Position numbers and translations under genes: made by a program
Shown: positions 21,342 to 31,246 of the stretch, piece by piece
Numbering within the stretch: the first letter of the stretch is position 1
Layout of the letters: every line of letters starts with the position of its first letter
Notes under the pieces: generated by a model
What the model saw: only the letters and a program-made list of their open reading frames with translations
Databases searched by the model: none
What the model was told of the DNA's origin: nothing
Source: Isohypsibius dastychi
Taxonomy: Eukaryota; Tardigrada; Eutardigrada; Parachela; Isohypsibiidae
DNA length: 44,285 bases
Assembly (NCBI GenBank): GCA_034696485.1
Contig: JAQIWT010000054.1
Coordinates: forward strand, 1-44,285
Reading direction: 5' to 3'

Positions 21342-21499
21342 CTCATAGATTATGAGCGCGAAGCTGGCATTTGAGCTCAATCATTGCTCGACATGGAATT
21401 ATTTCTGTGCTCTTCTGTCTGAAACTGGAACGAATAATAACTGGTTGAACAAAACTATCCAAACAGCTGATGGTTGAAAAACCATTTTCATTGGTGTAG

Positions 21500-21786
21500 G
21501 AAATTCAGGAATCCACGCCAAAAATACAGCTGGCGATGATCAGATTGACAGTGGCATTGATTGGAATGGAAAGTGGGCATTTGGGTGTCATTTCAACACA
21601 ACGGATATCTCAAAAAAGCCCACAATCGGCAAACGATGTGGACCAACTTGTGAAAGCACACGTGGATGTACCCACTTTACATGGAATGATGGAAATGACG
21701 GCTTATGTCGAATGAAAGGCGGGCCAGTTCGGAAAGGGGACGCAGTAGCAGTCAATGATCAGAGCGTTGTTTGTGGGCTCCTCTGA
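21500..21786 (+). CDS. PAN/Apple-like Cys-rich domain, terminal exon
   Basis: After a ttggtgtag acceptor (21497-21499), 94 codons run to TGA (21784-21786). The domain reads DWNGKWAFGCHF, KRCGPTCESTRGCTHFTWN, GLCRMKGGPV and VVCGLL. It has six Cys plus the CTHFTW core found in a PAN/Apple-like family of small secreted invertebrate and fungal proteins. PAN-type folds usually bind carbohydrate or protein partners outside the cell. The first exon with signal peptide could not be placed: an upstream frame beginning at the ATG near 21352 is open but does not splice cleanly. The domain is complete in this exon. An alternative acceptor is the CAG at 21506-21508. Confidence 0.65.
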
Positions 21787-21836
21787 AAACAAATTCTTGA
21801 CACCCTTCAAAACATGTCACACTGCACAGGGGAGCG

Positions 21837-21842
21837 AATAAA
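21837..21842 (+). terminator. Polyadenylation signal AATAAA
   Basis: AATAAA lies 51 bp beyond the stop codon of the PAN-like exon, a normal distance for its 3' end. Confidence 0.55.
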
Positions 21843-22090
21843 CCTGTCAAACAAAATTCGCTTGAGACTCAATTGCATCGTGGAAAATAAAATTTAATGC
21901 ACTTTATTCTCGTGATGCAAAACCGCGTTCCGTATTGTTTTCATCTGTTCAAATGCTTCAAGTGTCATTCTTTCGTCTCGAGATTTGAACCACCAATATA
22001 TCCAAGTACAATTGGGCAAACAACAGTTTTCATTCGCCTTGTTAGTTGGCGAACCTCTTCACTAAGTCGGTTAATAATTTCTTGAATATG

Positions 22091-23136
22091 CCCGATCGTA
22101 TCACAATGTATAAAACAGTATGTATGCGGGGAACGAGAGAGATAGCGATGATATCAAAGTTCAAGTTCTTTCGTCGAAGAACTTTTAGCATCACACTGGT
22201 GAGTATTTTGTTATCGAACGTTTGCTGCTTCTGTTCAGGGTATGGCCAACGTTGTAGCAAACTTGGGAAAACCGGAATAGGCTCCTGTTGGTGGGGTACG
22301 TGGTTCTGCACAGAAGCTTCACGTCCTGTACCGAACTTGTGGACAGGTGGAGAAAGCCTTTTGGTACCAAGTCCACACTTTATAACTGTCAACACGGTCA
22401 ACCCAATCAACACCGTCCAACCAGTCCACAAGGTCCATGCAGTCCACATGGCCCACCCAGCCCACAAGGTCCAGGCAGTCCACATGGTCCAATCAGTCCA
22501 CAAGGTCCATGCAGTCCACATGGTCCACCCAGCACACAAGGTCCATGCAGTCCACATGGTCCAATCAGTCCACAAGGTCCATGCAGTCCACATGGTCCAT
22601 GCAGTCCACATGGTCCATGCAGTCCCCCTAGTCCACAAGGTCCACACAGCCCATGCAGTCCACATGGTCCATGCAGTCCACCCAGTCCACAAGGTCCACC
22701 CAGTCCATGCAGTCCACCCAGTCCACAAGGACCACCCAGTCCATGCAGTCCACCCAGTCCACAAGGTCCACAAGGTCCACCCAGTCCACAAGGTCCACCC
22801 AGTTCACCCAGTCCACATGGTCCATGCAGTCCACAGAAGTTCATCGCTCCACACGGTCCACAAGGTTCATGCAGTCCACACGGTCCACAGAATGAGAATT
22901 GTGTGAACCGCTGTGGACTCTGTGGACTGCATGGACCATGTGGACTGGGTGGACTGGGTGGACTGAGTGGACCGTGTGGACCGGGTGTACTACTGTGGAC
23001 TGCATGGACCTTGTGGACTGGGTGGACTGGGTGGACTGAGTGGACTGGGTGGACTGAGTGGACCGTTTGGACCGGGTGTACTACTGTGGACTGCATGGAC
23101 CTTTGTGGACTGGGTGGACTGGGTGAACGATGTTGA
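22091..23136 (+). CDS. Speculative gene with GPxSPx repeats
   Basis: Splicing at CTG|gtgagt (22199) to cgttgtag (22257) removes a typical 59-bp intron in phase 0. It joins a basic N-terminal segment (SKFKFFRRRTFSITL) to a frame that enters the satellite as repeated GPxSPx hexapeptides and ends at TGA 23134-23136. The right arm is read as Gly-Leu/Gly-Pro and then Trp-Thr repeats. A repeat tract this regular is open in several frames on both strands, so coding status is weakly supported. Confidence 0.2.
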
Positions 23137-23260
23137 CCGCGGTGGACAGTGTGGACCCTTTGAACTATGTGGCCTACTATGACCTTCGTGTGCAGTATTT
23201 ATGCAAGAAAGTCCACCAGTCCACAAGTTTGGTACAAAACGTGCAGTATCTACGGGCCAC
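22304..23260. repeat. Large imperfect palindrome made of a 9-bp GTCCA satellite
   Basis: From about 22420 to 22890 GTCCA recurs every 9 bp (gtccacaag gtccatgca gtccacatg). From about 22910 to 23165 the complement TGGAC recurs in the same way. The flanks are inverted too: ctgcac...tgtaccgaacttgtggac at 22304-22345 corresponds to the complement of 23213-23248. So an inverted duplication, not just a repeat flip, created the locus. The arms differ in repeat number. Confidence 0.88.
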
Positions 23261-23547
23261 ACATGTAATATGAAAATTAATGAATGAAGTGATTTAATTG
23301 TGGTTAATTCTTCGCGGATTTATCTGTGGGCGGTATCTTTGACTTTTGTTGATCGTTTACTTCTGTCTGAAACGGTTCTGAGCTGATGCGCACTTCAGCG
23401 CAGTCGCGTCTTGTTTTCCTTTGCATTCTCTTTGGTGGACTTGTTCGAGCATTTTCCAAGTCAGTTGCTTTTGCCGGGTTGTACAGCTTTCATTCAGCTT
23501 TCATCTTCAACCTCATCAATATCCTCATTTTTGTGTGCTTCTTCATT

Positions 23548-24675
23548 ATGTCCGATTCTGATTCTGATTTGTCTGCGCATCCTTCAGCGGATTACGAAAT
23601 GGATAATTCGTCAGCTGTGGAATCTAACCATCCGATTGCCAACCGAACTCGCCATGCAGGCAAAACGGGAAAAGTTCAGAAGAAGAACAAGAAAAGACCT
23701 GGTCGTCCATCTCAGAGTGCTCGGGTAATCGAGGTAGAGAAAAAAGTCAAGGAATTGTCAGCTCGTCTTCCTGCGCCTTCAGGTGAGACTCTGTTCCGCT
23801 TGCCTTCGCCTCCTCATGTCTCTGCTATTTCCGTTATTCCTGTATCCTCTCGAAGTTCTGACCGTGGTAGCGTCTTTTCTCGTTTGGGTCATCAGGATGT
23901 TGATCGGCACACTTCAGCTCGAGGTTTTGAGATCTCTCGATCTGACCTCCCTGCTGTCCCTGCCTTTCTTCGTCCCACTCTGGCCAATCTATCCGAGCAC
24001 ATTATTTTGGAAGATTTGTTGCCTGGTAATCGTGCGAGCCTTTCCGATCGCGAACGCCGATCTAACCGGGGTTCTCTGTTTGTACCCGAGCAGATTACCA
24101 GCTTTGCTTCTTGGTTTCGTGCATTTCATGTGTTTTTTCTGTATCGTTCATTTTATTACCCGCATCTCACCGTCCCTCTTCAAAAGTAGGCTGAAATCAT
24201 CGCAAGCTTAGCTGATCCGATTTCTGGTTACCCACTTCCCCAGTGGCTGAAATATGATGCGCAATTCCGCCTGTTCGCCGCTGCGCACTCAACTGATGTC
24301 GTCATTTGGACGCAGCCGCATTTCCAGACAGCCCAGTCATCTCTGTTGGCCCGTGATGCGTTTCAGCCGAAGTTTTCCAATCAACAAAGCCCTTCCGTCC
24401 GCCGATGTCACATCTGTGGTGACCTATCGCATTTTGCTTCACATTGTCCACGCGCGGATCAAGCACCCACCCGTCAGCCCTTTCGTCCTCGCCCCGCCGC
24501 AAGCGGGGATCCATGCTTCAAATTCAATCTGGGAAAGTGCAACAATCTCCCCTGTCCCAACGGTTACGCACACAAATGTCTCACTTGCGGAAAAGACACC
24601 CATGGTCAGTTCAACCATCAAAATCCAAAACCCGGCAACCGTTCCGGTGGGAATCTTGACGCCTCTCAAGCTTGA
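23548..24675 (+). CDS. gag-like protein with in-frame amber codon, copy 1
   Basis: The ATG at 23548 opens an acidic Ser/Asp stretch (MSDSDSDLSAHPS), then a Lys/Arg-rich nucleic-acid-binding segment (KKNKKRPGRP). A TAG at 24187-24189 interrupts the frame. Directly after it the same frame stays open (GYPLPQWLKYDAQF) to a CX2CX4HX4C zinc knuckle (CHICGDLSHFASHC) and a second Cys/His cluster (CFKFNLGKC, CLTCGKDTH), ending TGA at 24673-24675. This Cys/His layout is typical of DIRS-type Gag. An in-frame ATG at 23386 would add a hydrophobic leader. The amber codon is either a readthrough site or an inactivating mutation. Confidence 0.75.
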
Positions 24676-26255
24676 CGGTTTTCGACAACTCCTGTCCAAT
24701 CACCCACGTCCAAGTTTTGTAGACAGCATTGTACATATTCTTCGATTTGGCGCAAATATTGGTTTTGTGGGTCCACAGCACCCGCGTTGTACAGCGAATG
24801 CTCGAACTGCTTTTGATAATCCTTCTGTTGTTGTTGCTTATGTTGTTATGTTGCTAAAGAAGTTGAACTACTGCACTCTTACGGTCCGTTGTATGATCCG
24901 CCTTTTGAGAATTTTGTCTCAAGTTCGCTTGGTGTCCGCACCAAAAAGAACGGTGGTTTTCGCCTGATAATGGATCTTTCCAGACCATTTGGCGACAGTG
25001 TAAACGATTTTATTGACCGTGAATCTTATTCTGTTGCTTATTGTACAATTGATGATGCCGTCAATTTGGCCATTACTGCCGGTCGTGGTTGCCTCATGGC
25101 CAAAATGGACATCAAGCACGCTTACCGCTTGATCCCAGTCCGGCCTGATGACTGGCACCTCCTCGGCTTTATGGTCAATGACGAGTACTACTTTGACGTT
25201 GTTTTGCCGTTTGGTTTGCGGTCTTCCGCTTACCTGTTTTGCTTTTTTTCTGAAGCTTTTAATTGGATTTTGTGTGATGTTACCAAGTGCGACGCGATTC
25301 TTCACTATGTCGACGATTTCTTCTTCGTCGGTTCACCAGCATCTGACGAATGTTCAGATCTTCTCAAAGCTGCTCGCCAGATCGCACCCCTGCTAGGAAT
25401 TCCTCTGGCCGAAGAGAAAACTGAGGGACCTTCAACTGCTATCACCTTCCTTGGAATCGTAATTGACTCCATGTCACAGACCGTCAGTCTGCCTCCAGGG
25501 AAAATGATAGAGCTACAAGATACCCTCAATCTCTGGAAGTCGAAAATCTCCTGTTCCAAGACGGAACTGCAAAGCTTAATTGGTTCTTTACAATTTGCGA
25601 CTATGTGTATTGTTTCGGGCCGGTTGTTCACCCGACATCTGATTGCTCTGTTGTGTGGTACCTCTTACAAGAGTAAGATTCTGCTTGATGATGAGTTCTT
25701 TCGTGATCTTGATTGGTGGCGAGAATTCTTTCCCAAGTGGAATGGAACTTCTTTTTTCATCCCCATCAAGTGGTGGTCTCCTTGCGTGTTGCAACTTTAT
25801 ACCGACGCTGCTGCTGCGGTCGGTTTTGGTGGTTACTTTGGTGGTCGTTGGTTTCACGGCATGTGGCCGTCTGATTTTGTTTTTTCTGCTGTGTGCATTG
25901 AGCTGCTTGAGCTGATTCCTATCTTTGCTGCATGTTTGTTGTGGTCTGCCGATTTGTCTGGCAAGCGTGTTCTCTTTCATTGTGATAATCTCGGTTTGGT
26001 GCAAGCTTGGGCTAAGTTGGGTTCCACTAACCGCGGGGTCTCCACCTGATGCGGGCGATTGTTGCAATCGCATCTGAATCCAATTTCGCGCTCAACTTGA
26101 CGCATATTGCTGGCTCTACGAATACCATTGCTGATGCCCTATCACGCTTTCAGATGGGGAAATTCCGTCAACTCGCTCCAAATGCCGATCCCAGCCCCAC
26201 TCCTCTACCTCCCAAGTTCTACGCTGTTCTGCATCAGGCCGCAAGATGTGTCTGA
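24650..26255 (+). CDS. Reverse transcriptase-RNase H, frameshifted, copy 1
   Basis: The N-terminal part (ILTPLKLDGFRQLL, FDNPSVVVAYVVMLL) is read in one frame. The reading then shifts back one base within 24820-24967, most likely near 24850-24870, into the main RT frame. Visible RT motifs are GGFRLIMDLSRP, MAKMDIKHAYRL, LPFGLRSSAYLF, catalytic HYVDDFFF (about 25306) and FLGIVIDS. RNase H follows with LYTDAAAAVGFGGYF, a Glu in CIELLELIP and FHCDNLGLVQAW. A second one-base backward shift must occur in the 16 nt at 26031-26046, at GGGG, to reach THIAGSTNTIADALSRFQ, which supplies the last catalytic Asp. It makes cDNA from the element RNA. Confidence 0.8.
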
Positions 26256-27193
26256 CCTCAGCAGCACAAGCGCTACTCGCTGACTACATTTCTCCTTCCA
26301 CGCGCAAAGTTTATCAAGTCGGGATTCGCAAGTTCCGCCTGTTCTGCCTGCAGAACAATATCACTCCACTCCCCGCTTCGTCGGTTTCAGTGGTCAACTT
26401 TATTGCAAGTCTCCGTCTGGATGAAGTTGCTTTTTCTACAGTTAAAGTTTACACAGCTGGGATCAACTCCTATCATGTCGAGCATTTCCTACGATCACCA
26501 ACAGACTCTGCAACTGTTCAACGCGCCTTGAAAGCTTATCGTCGCCATCTACCTCAACGACCAGATCAGCGTCGGCCAATTTCCAGTTCCATTATGCGTC
26601 ATTTGAAAGCGGCGATAAAAGACTCTGATTTATGTCCGTATGATCAGCGTATGTTGTGGTGTGCTTTCTGCTTCGCATACTTCGGTTTTCTCCGTGTGAG
26701 TGAATTTACCCGTTCATCATCCACGGCTTATGACCGCGAAAATGTGCTCCGTTTTACTGACATCACTCTGGATCAGAGCCGCCGCACTCTGGCCATCGGT
26801 CTCCGCAGAACGAAAACCGATCCTCACGGCTTGGGACATATGATTCATCTGAAAGCTACCGGTCATTCCGTTTGTCCAGTTGCCGCCTTCCAAAGTTTCA
26901 AGCGTATTATCCCATTCCATTATCCGACCTTGACTCCGCGACCACTCTTCACCCTATCAACGGGAAAATTCCTGACTCGATCATCATTTCATCGCTACAT
27001 GAAGCAGTTCCTCATCGGCATCCCTGACGCTCATCTTTACAATTCGCACAGCTTCCGAATTGGTGCAGCTACCAGTGCGGCCAAACAGGGAGCCTCGATT
27101 TCGGAAATCAAGGCTGCCGGACGATGGAAAAGTCAGATCTATCATTCATACATCCGACCAACAGCCACCGTCTTCCAACCGCGCCTCATTTAA
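26246..27193 (+). CDS. Tyrosine recombinase, copy 1
   Basis: An intact frame of 315 residues. The N-terminal part (PSTRKVYQVGIRKFRLFC) is the core-binding SAM-like domain. The catalytic domain shows Arg in FGFLRVSEF, RRTKTDP, the H-x-x-R box HSFRIGAATSA, GRWKS, and the nucleophile Tyr in YHSYIRP. It integrates a circular cDNA by strand exchange without target duplication. The ATG overlaps the end of the RNase H frame by 10 nt (26246-26255), an arrangement suited to termination-reinitiation. Confidence 0.92.
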   Translation: MCLTSAAQALLADYISPSTRKVYQVGIRKFRLFCLQNNITPLPASSVSVVNFIASLRLDEVAFSTVKVYTAGINSYHVEHFLRSPTDSATVQRALKAYRRHLPQRPDQRRPISSSIMRHLKAAIKDSDLCPYDQRMLWCAFCFAYFGFLRVSEFTRSSSTAYDRENVLRFTDITLDQSRRTLAIGLRRTKTDPHGLGHMIHLKATGHSVCPVAAFQSFKRIIPFHYPTLTPRPLFTLSTGKFLTRSSFHRYMKQFLIGIPDAHLYNSHSFRIGAATSAAKQGASISEIKAAGRWKSQIYHSYIRPTATVFQPRLI

Positions 27194-27212
27194 TCTGGAA
27201 GTTTTTGGGGGA

Positions 27213-27282
27213 TTTTGGGGGTTTTTGAGTGGTCAGTTTTATGCCCAAGCAAAAGGCTTTCTGACCTCTTGGTGCCCCCAAA
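27213..27282 (+). other. Nested stem-loop in the 3' tail, copy 1
   Basis: TTTTGGGGG (27213-27221) pairs with CCCCCAAA (27275-27282). Inside it GGTCAG (27231-27236) pairs with CTGACC (27261-27266), with AAGC/GCTT at the tip. It may mark the RNA 3' end or the recombination terminus. The same structure is at 31266-31335 in copy 2. Confidence 0.5.
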
Positions 27283-27600
27283 CCGGCAAACTCCTCGTGT
27301 TCGGTTAAGGAGCAAGAATTAAATGAAAATTAATGAATGAAGTGATTTAATTGTGGTCAATTCTTCGCGGATTTATCTGTGAGCGGTATCTTTGACTTTT
27401 GTTGATCGTTTACTTCTGTCTGAAACGGTTCTGAGCTGATGCGCACTTCAGCGCAGTCGCGTCTTGTTTTCCTTTGCATTCTCTTTGGTGGACTTGTTCG
27501 AGCATTTTCCAAGTCAGTTGCTTTTGCCGGGTTGTACAGCTTTCATTCAGCTTTCATCTTCAACCTCATCAATATCCTCATTTTTGTGTGCTTCTTCATT

Positions 27601-28728
27601 ATGTCCGATTCTGATTCTGATTTGTCTGCGCATCCTTCAGCGGATTACGAAATGGATAATTCGTCAGCTGTGGAATCTAACCATCCGATTGCCAACCGAA
27701 CTCGCCATGCAGGCAAAACGGGAAAAGTTCAGAAGAAGAACAAGAAAAGACCTGGTCGTCCATCTCAGAGTGCTCGGGTAATCGAGGTAGAGAAAAAAGT
27801 CAAGGAATTGTCAGCTCGTCTTCCTGCGCCTTCAGGTGAGACTCTGTTCCGCTTGCCTTCGCCTCCTCATGTCTCTGCTATTTCCGTTATTCCTGTATCC
27901 TCTCGAAGTTCTGACCGTGGTAGCGTCTTTTCTCGTTTGGGTCATCAGGATGTTGATCGGCACACTTCAGCTCGAGGTTTTGAGATCTCTCGATCTGACC
28001 TCCCTGCTGTCCCTGCCTTTCTTCGTCCCACTCTGGCCAATCTATCCGAGCACATTATTTTGGAAGATTTGTTGCCTGGTAATCGTGCGAGCCTTTCCGA
28101 TCGCGAACGCCGATCTAACCGGGGTTCTCTGTTTGTACCCGAGCAGATTACCAGCTTTGCTTCTTGGTTTCGTGCATTTCATGTGTTTTTTCTGTATCGT
28201 TCATTTTATTACCCGCATCTCACCGTCCCTCTTCAAAAGTAGGCTGAAATCATCGCAAGCTTAGCTGATCCGATTTCTGGTTACCCACTTCCCCAGTGGC
28301 TGAAATATGATGCGCAATTCCGCCTGTTCGCCGCTGCGCACTCAACTGATGTCGTCATTTGGACGCAGCCGCATTTCCAGACAGCCCAGTCATCTCTGTT
28401 GGCCCGTGATGCGTTTCAGCCGAAGTTTTCCAATCAACAAAGCCCTTCCGTCCGCCGATGTCACATCTGTGGTGACCTATCGCATTTTGCTTCACATTGT
28501 CCACGCGCGGATCAAGCACCCACCCGTCAGCCCTTTCGTCCTCGCCCCGCCGCAAGCGGGGATCCATGCTTCAAATTCAATCTGGGAAAGTGCAACAATC
28601 TCCCCTGTCCCAACGGTTACGCACACAAATGTCTCACTTGCGGAAAAGACACCCATGGTCAGTTCAACCATCAAAATCCAAAACCCGGCAACCGTTCCGG
28701 TGGGAATCTTGACGCCTCTCAAGCTTGA
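27601..28728 (+). CDS. gag-like protein with in-frame amber codon, copy 2
   Basis: Identical to the copy-1 gag, including TAG at 28240-28242, the zinc knuckle after it, and the TGA at 28726-28728. Confidence 0.75.
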
Positions 28729-30308
28729 CGGTTTTCGACAACTCCTGTCCAATCACCCACGTCCAAGTTTTGTAGACAGCATTGTACATATTCTTCGATT
28801 TGGCGCAAATATTGGTTTTGTGGGTCCACAGCACCCGCGTTGTACAGCGAATGCTCGAACTGCTTTTGATAATCCTTCTGTTGTTGTTGCTTATGTTGTT
28901 ATGTTGCTAAAGAAGTTGAACTACTGCACTCTTACGGTCCGTTGTATGATCCGCCTTTTGAGAATTTTGTCTCAAGTTCGCTTGGTGTCCGCACCAAAAA
29001 GAACGGTGGTTTTCGCCTGATAATGGATCTTTCCAGACCATTTGGCGACAGTGTAAACGATTTTATTGACCGTGAATCTTATTCTGTTGCTTATTGTACA
29101 ATTGATGATGCCGTCAATTTGGCCATTACTGCCGGTCGTGGTTGCCTCATGGCCAAAATGGACATCAAGCACGCTTACCGCTTGATCCCAGTCCGGCCTG
29201 ATGACTGGCACCTCCTCGGCTTTATGGTCAATGACGAGTACTACTTTGACGTTGTTTTGCCGTTTGGTTTGCGGTCTTCCGCTTACCTGTTTTGCTTTTT
29301 TTCTGAAGCTTTTAATTGGATTTTGTGTGATGTTACCAAGTGCGACGCGATTCTTCACTATGTCGACGATTTCTTCTTCGTCGGTTCACCAGCATCTGAC
29401 GAATGTTCAGATCTTCTCAAAGCTGCTCGCCAGATCGCACCCCTGCTAGGAATTCCTCTGGCCGAAGAGAAAACTGAGGGACCTTCAACTGCTATCACCT
29501 TCCTTGGAATCGTAATTGACTCCATGTCACAGACCGTCAGTCTGCCTCCAGGGAAAATGATAGAGCTACAAGATACCCTCAATCTCTGGAAGTCGAAAAT
29601 CTCCTGTTCCAAGACGGAACTGCAAAGCTTAATTGGTTCTTTACAATTTGCGACTATGTGTATTGTTTCGGGCCGGTTGTTCACCCGACATCTGATTGCT
29701 CTGTTGTGTGGTACCTCTTACAAGAGTAAGATTCTGCTTGATGATGAGTTCTTTCGTGATCTTGATTGGTGGCGAGAATTCTTTCCCAAGTGGAATGGAA
29801 CTTCTTTTTTCATCCCCATCAAGTGGTGGTCTCCTTGCGTGTTGCAACTTTATACCGACGCTGCTGCTGCGGTCGGTTTTGGTGGTTACTTTGGTGGTCG
29901 TTGGTTTCACGGCATGTGGCCGTCTGATTTTGTTTTTTCTGCTGTGTGCATTGAGCTGCTTGAGCTGATTCCTATCTTTGCTGCATGTTTGTTGTGGTCT
30001 GCCGATTTGTCTGGCAAGCGTGTTCTCTTTCATTGTGATAATCTCGGTTTGGTGCAAGCTTGGGCTAAGTTGGGTTCCACTAACCGCGGGGTCTCCACCT
30101 GATGCGGGCGATTGTTGCAATCGCATCTGAATCCAATTTCGCGCTCAACTTGACGCATATTGCTGGCTCTACGAATACCATTGCTGATGCCCTATCACGC
30201 TTTCAGATGGGGAAATTCCGTCAACTCGCTCCAAATGCCGATCCCAGCCCCACTCCTCTACCTCCCAAGTTCTACGCTGTTCTGCATCAGGCCGCAAGAT
30301 GTGTCTGA
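28703..30308 (+). CDS. Reverse transcriptase-RNase H, frameshifted, copy 2
   Basis: Identical to copy 1, with the same two frame changes (windows 28873-29020 and 30084-30099) and intact YVDD and RNase H catalytic motifs. Confidence 0.8.
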
Positions 30309-31246
30309 CCTCAGCAGCACAAGCGCTACTCGCTGACTACATTTCTCCTTCCACGCGCAAAGTTTATCAAGTCGGGATTCGCAAGTTCCGCCTGTTCTGC
30401 CTGCAGAACAATATCACTCCACTCCCCGCTTCGTCGGTTTCAGTGGTCAACTTTATTGCAAGTCTCCGTCTGGATGAAGTTGCTTTTTCTACAGTTAAAG
30501 TTTACACAGCTGGGATCAACTCCTATCATGTCGAGCATTTCCTACGATCACCAACAGACTCTGCAACTGTTCAACGCGCCTTGAAAGCTTATCGTCGCCA
30601 TCTACCTCAACGACCAGATCAGCGTCGGCCAATTTCCAGTTCCATTATGCGTCATTTGAAAGCGGCGATAAAAGACTCTGATTTATGTCCGTATGATCAG
30701 CGTATGTTGTGGTGTGCTTTCTGCTTCGCATACTTCGGTTTTCTCCGTGTGAGTGAATTTACCCGTTCATCATCCACGGCTTATGACCGCGAAAATGTGC
30801 TCCGTTTTACTGACATCACTCTGGATCAGAGCCGCCGCACTCTGGCCATCGGTCTCCGCAGAACGAAAACCGATCCTCACGGCTTGGGACATATGATTCA
30901 TCTGAAAGCTACCGGTCATTCCGTTTGTCCAGTTGCCGCCTTCCAAAGTTTCAAGCGTATTATCCCATTCCATTATCCGACCTTGACTCCGCGACCACTC
31001 TTCACCCTATCAACGGGAAAATTCCTGACTCGATCATCATTTCATCGCTACATGAAGCAGTTCCTCATCGGCATCCCTGACGCTCATCTTTACAATTCGC
31101 ACAGCTTCCGAATTGGTGCAGCTACCAGTGCGGCCAAACAGGGAGCCTCGATTTCGGAAATCAAGGCTGCCGGACGATGGAAAAGTCAGATCTATCATTC
31201 ATACATCCGACCAACAGCCACCGTCTTCCAACCGCGCCTCATTTAA
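30299..31246 (+). CDS. Tyrosine recombinase, copy 2
   Basis: Identical to the copy-1 recombinase: 315 residues, intact R, HxxR and Tyr residues, and the same 10-nt overlap with the RNase H frame (30299-30308). Confidence 0.92.
   Translation: MCLTSAAQALLADYISPSTRKVYQVGIRKFRLFCLQNNITPLPASSVSVVNFIASLRLDEVAFSTVKVYTAGINSYHVEHFLRSPTDSATVQRALKAYRRHLPQRPDQRRPISSSIMRHLKAAIKDSDLCPYDQRMLWCAFCFAYFGFLRVSEFTRSSSTAYDRENVLRFTDITLDQSRRTLAIGLRRTKTDPHGLGHMIHLKATGHSVCPVAAFQSFKRIIPFHYPTLTPRPLFTLSTGKFLTRSSFHRYMKQFLIGIPDAHLYNSHSFRIGAATSAAKQGASISEIKAAGRWKSQIYHSYIRPTATVFQPRLI

Larger units (their letters stand above)
23270..27322 (+). mobile_element. Tyrosine-recombinase (Ngaro/DIRS-like) retrotransposon, copy 1
   Basis: A 4053-bp unit begins atgaaaattaatgaatgaag and ends aggagcaagaattaa. 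Order: 5' leader, gag with zinc knuckles, RT-RNase H, tyrosine recombinase, structured 3' tail. There is no integrase of the DDE type, no aspartic protease and no methyltransferase domain between RNase H and recombinase; absence of the methyltransferase is a trait of Ngaro-type rather than DIRS1/PAT-type elements. The left flank (...acatgtaat) and the right flank after copy 2 (cctggag...) share no target duplication, as expected for tyrosine-recombinase integration. Copy 2 follows without a spacer. Confidence 0.93.

Noticed and set aside
22199-22238. 40-bp intron gtgagt...gttcag in the satellite gene
   Set aside because: It is shorter than every other intron here and leads to a frame that stops after 13 codons; the 59-bp alternative to 22257 keeps the frame open.
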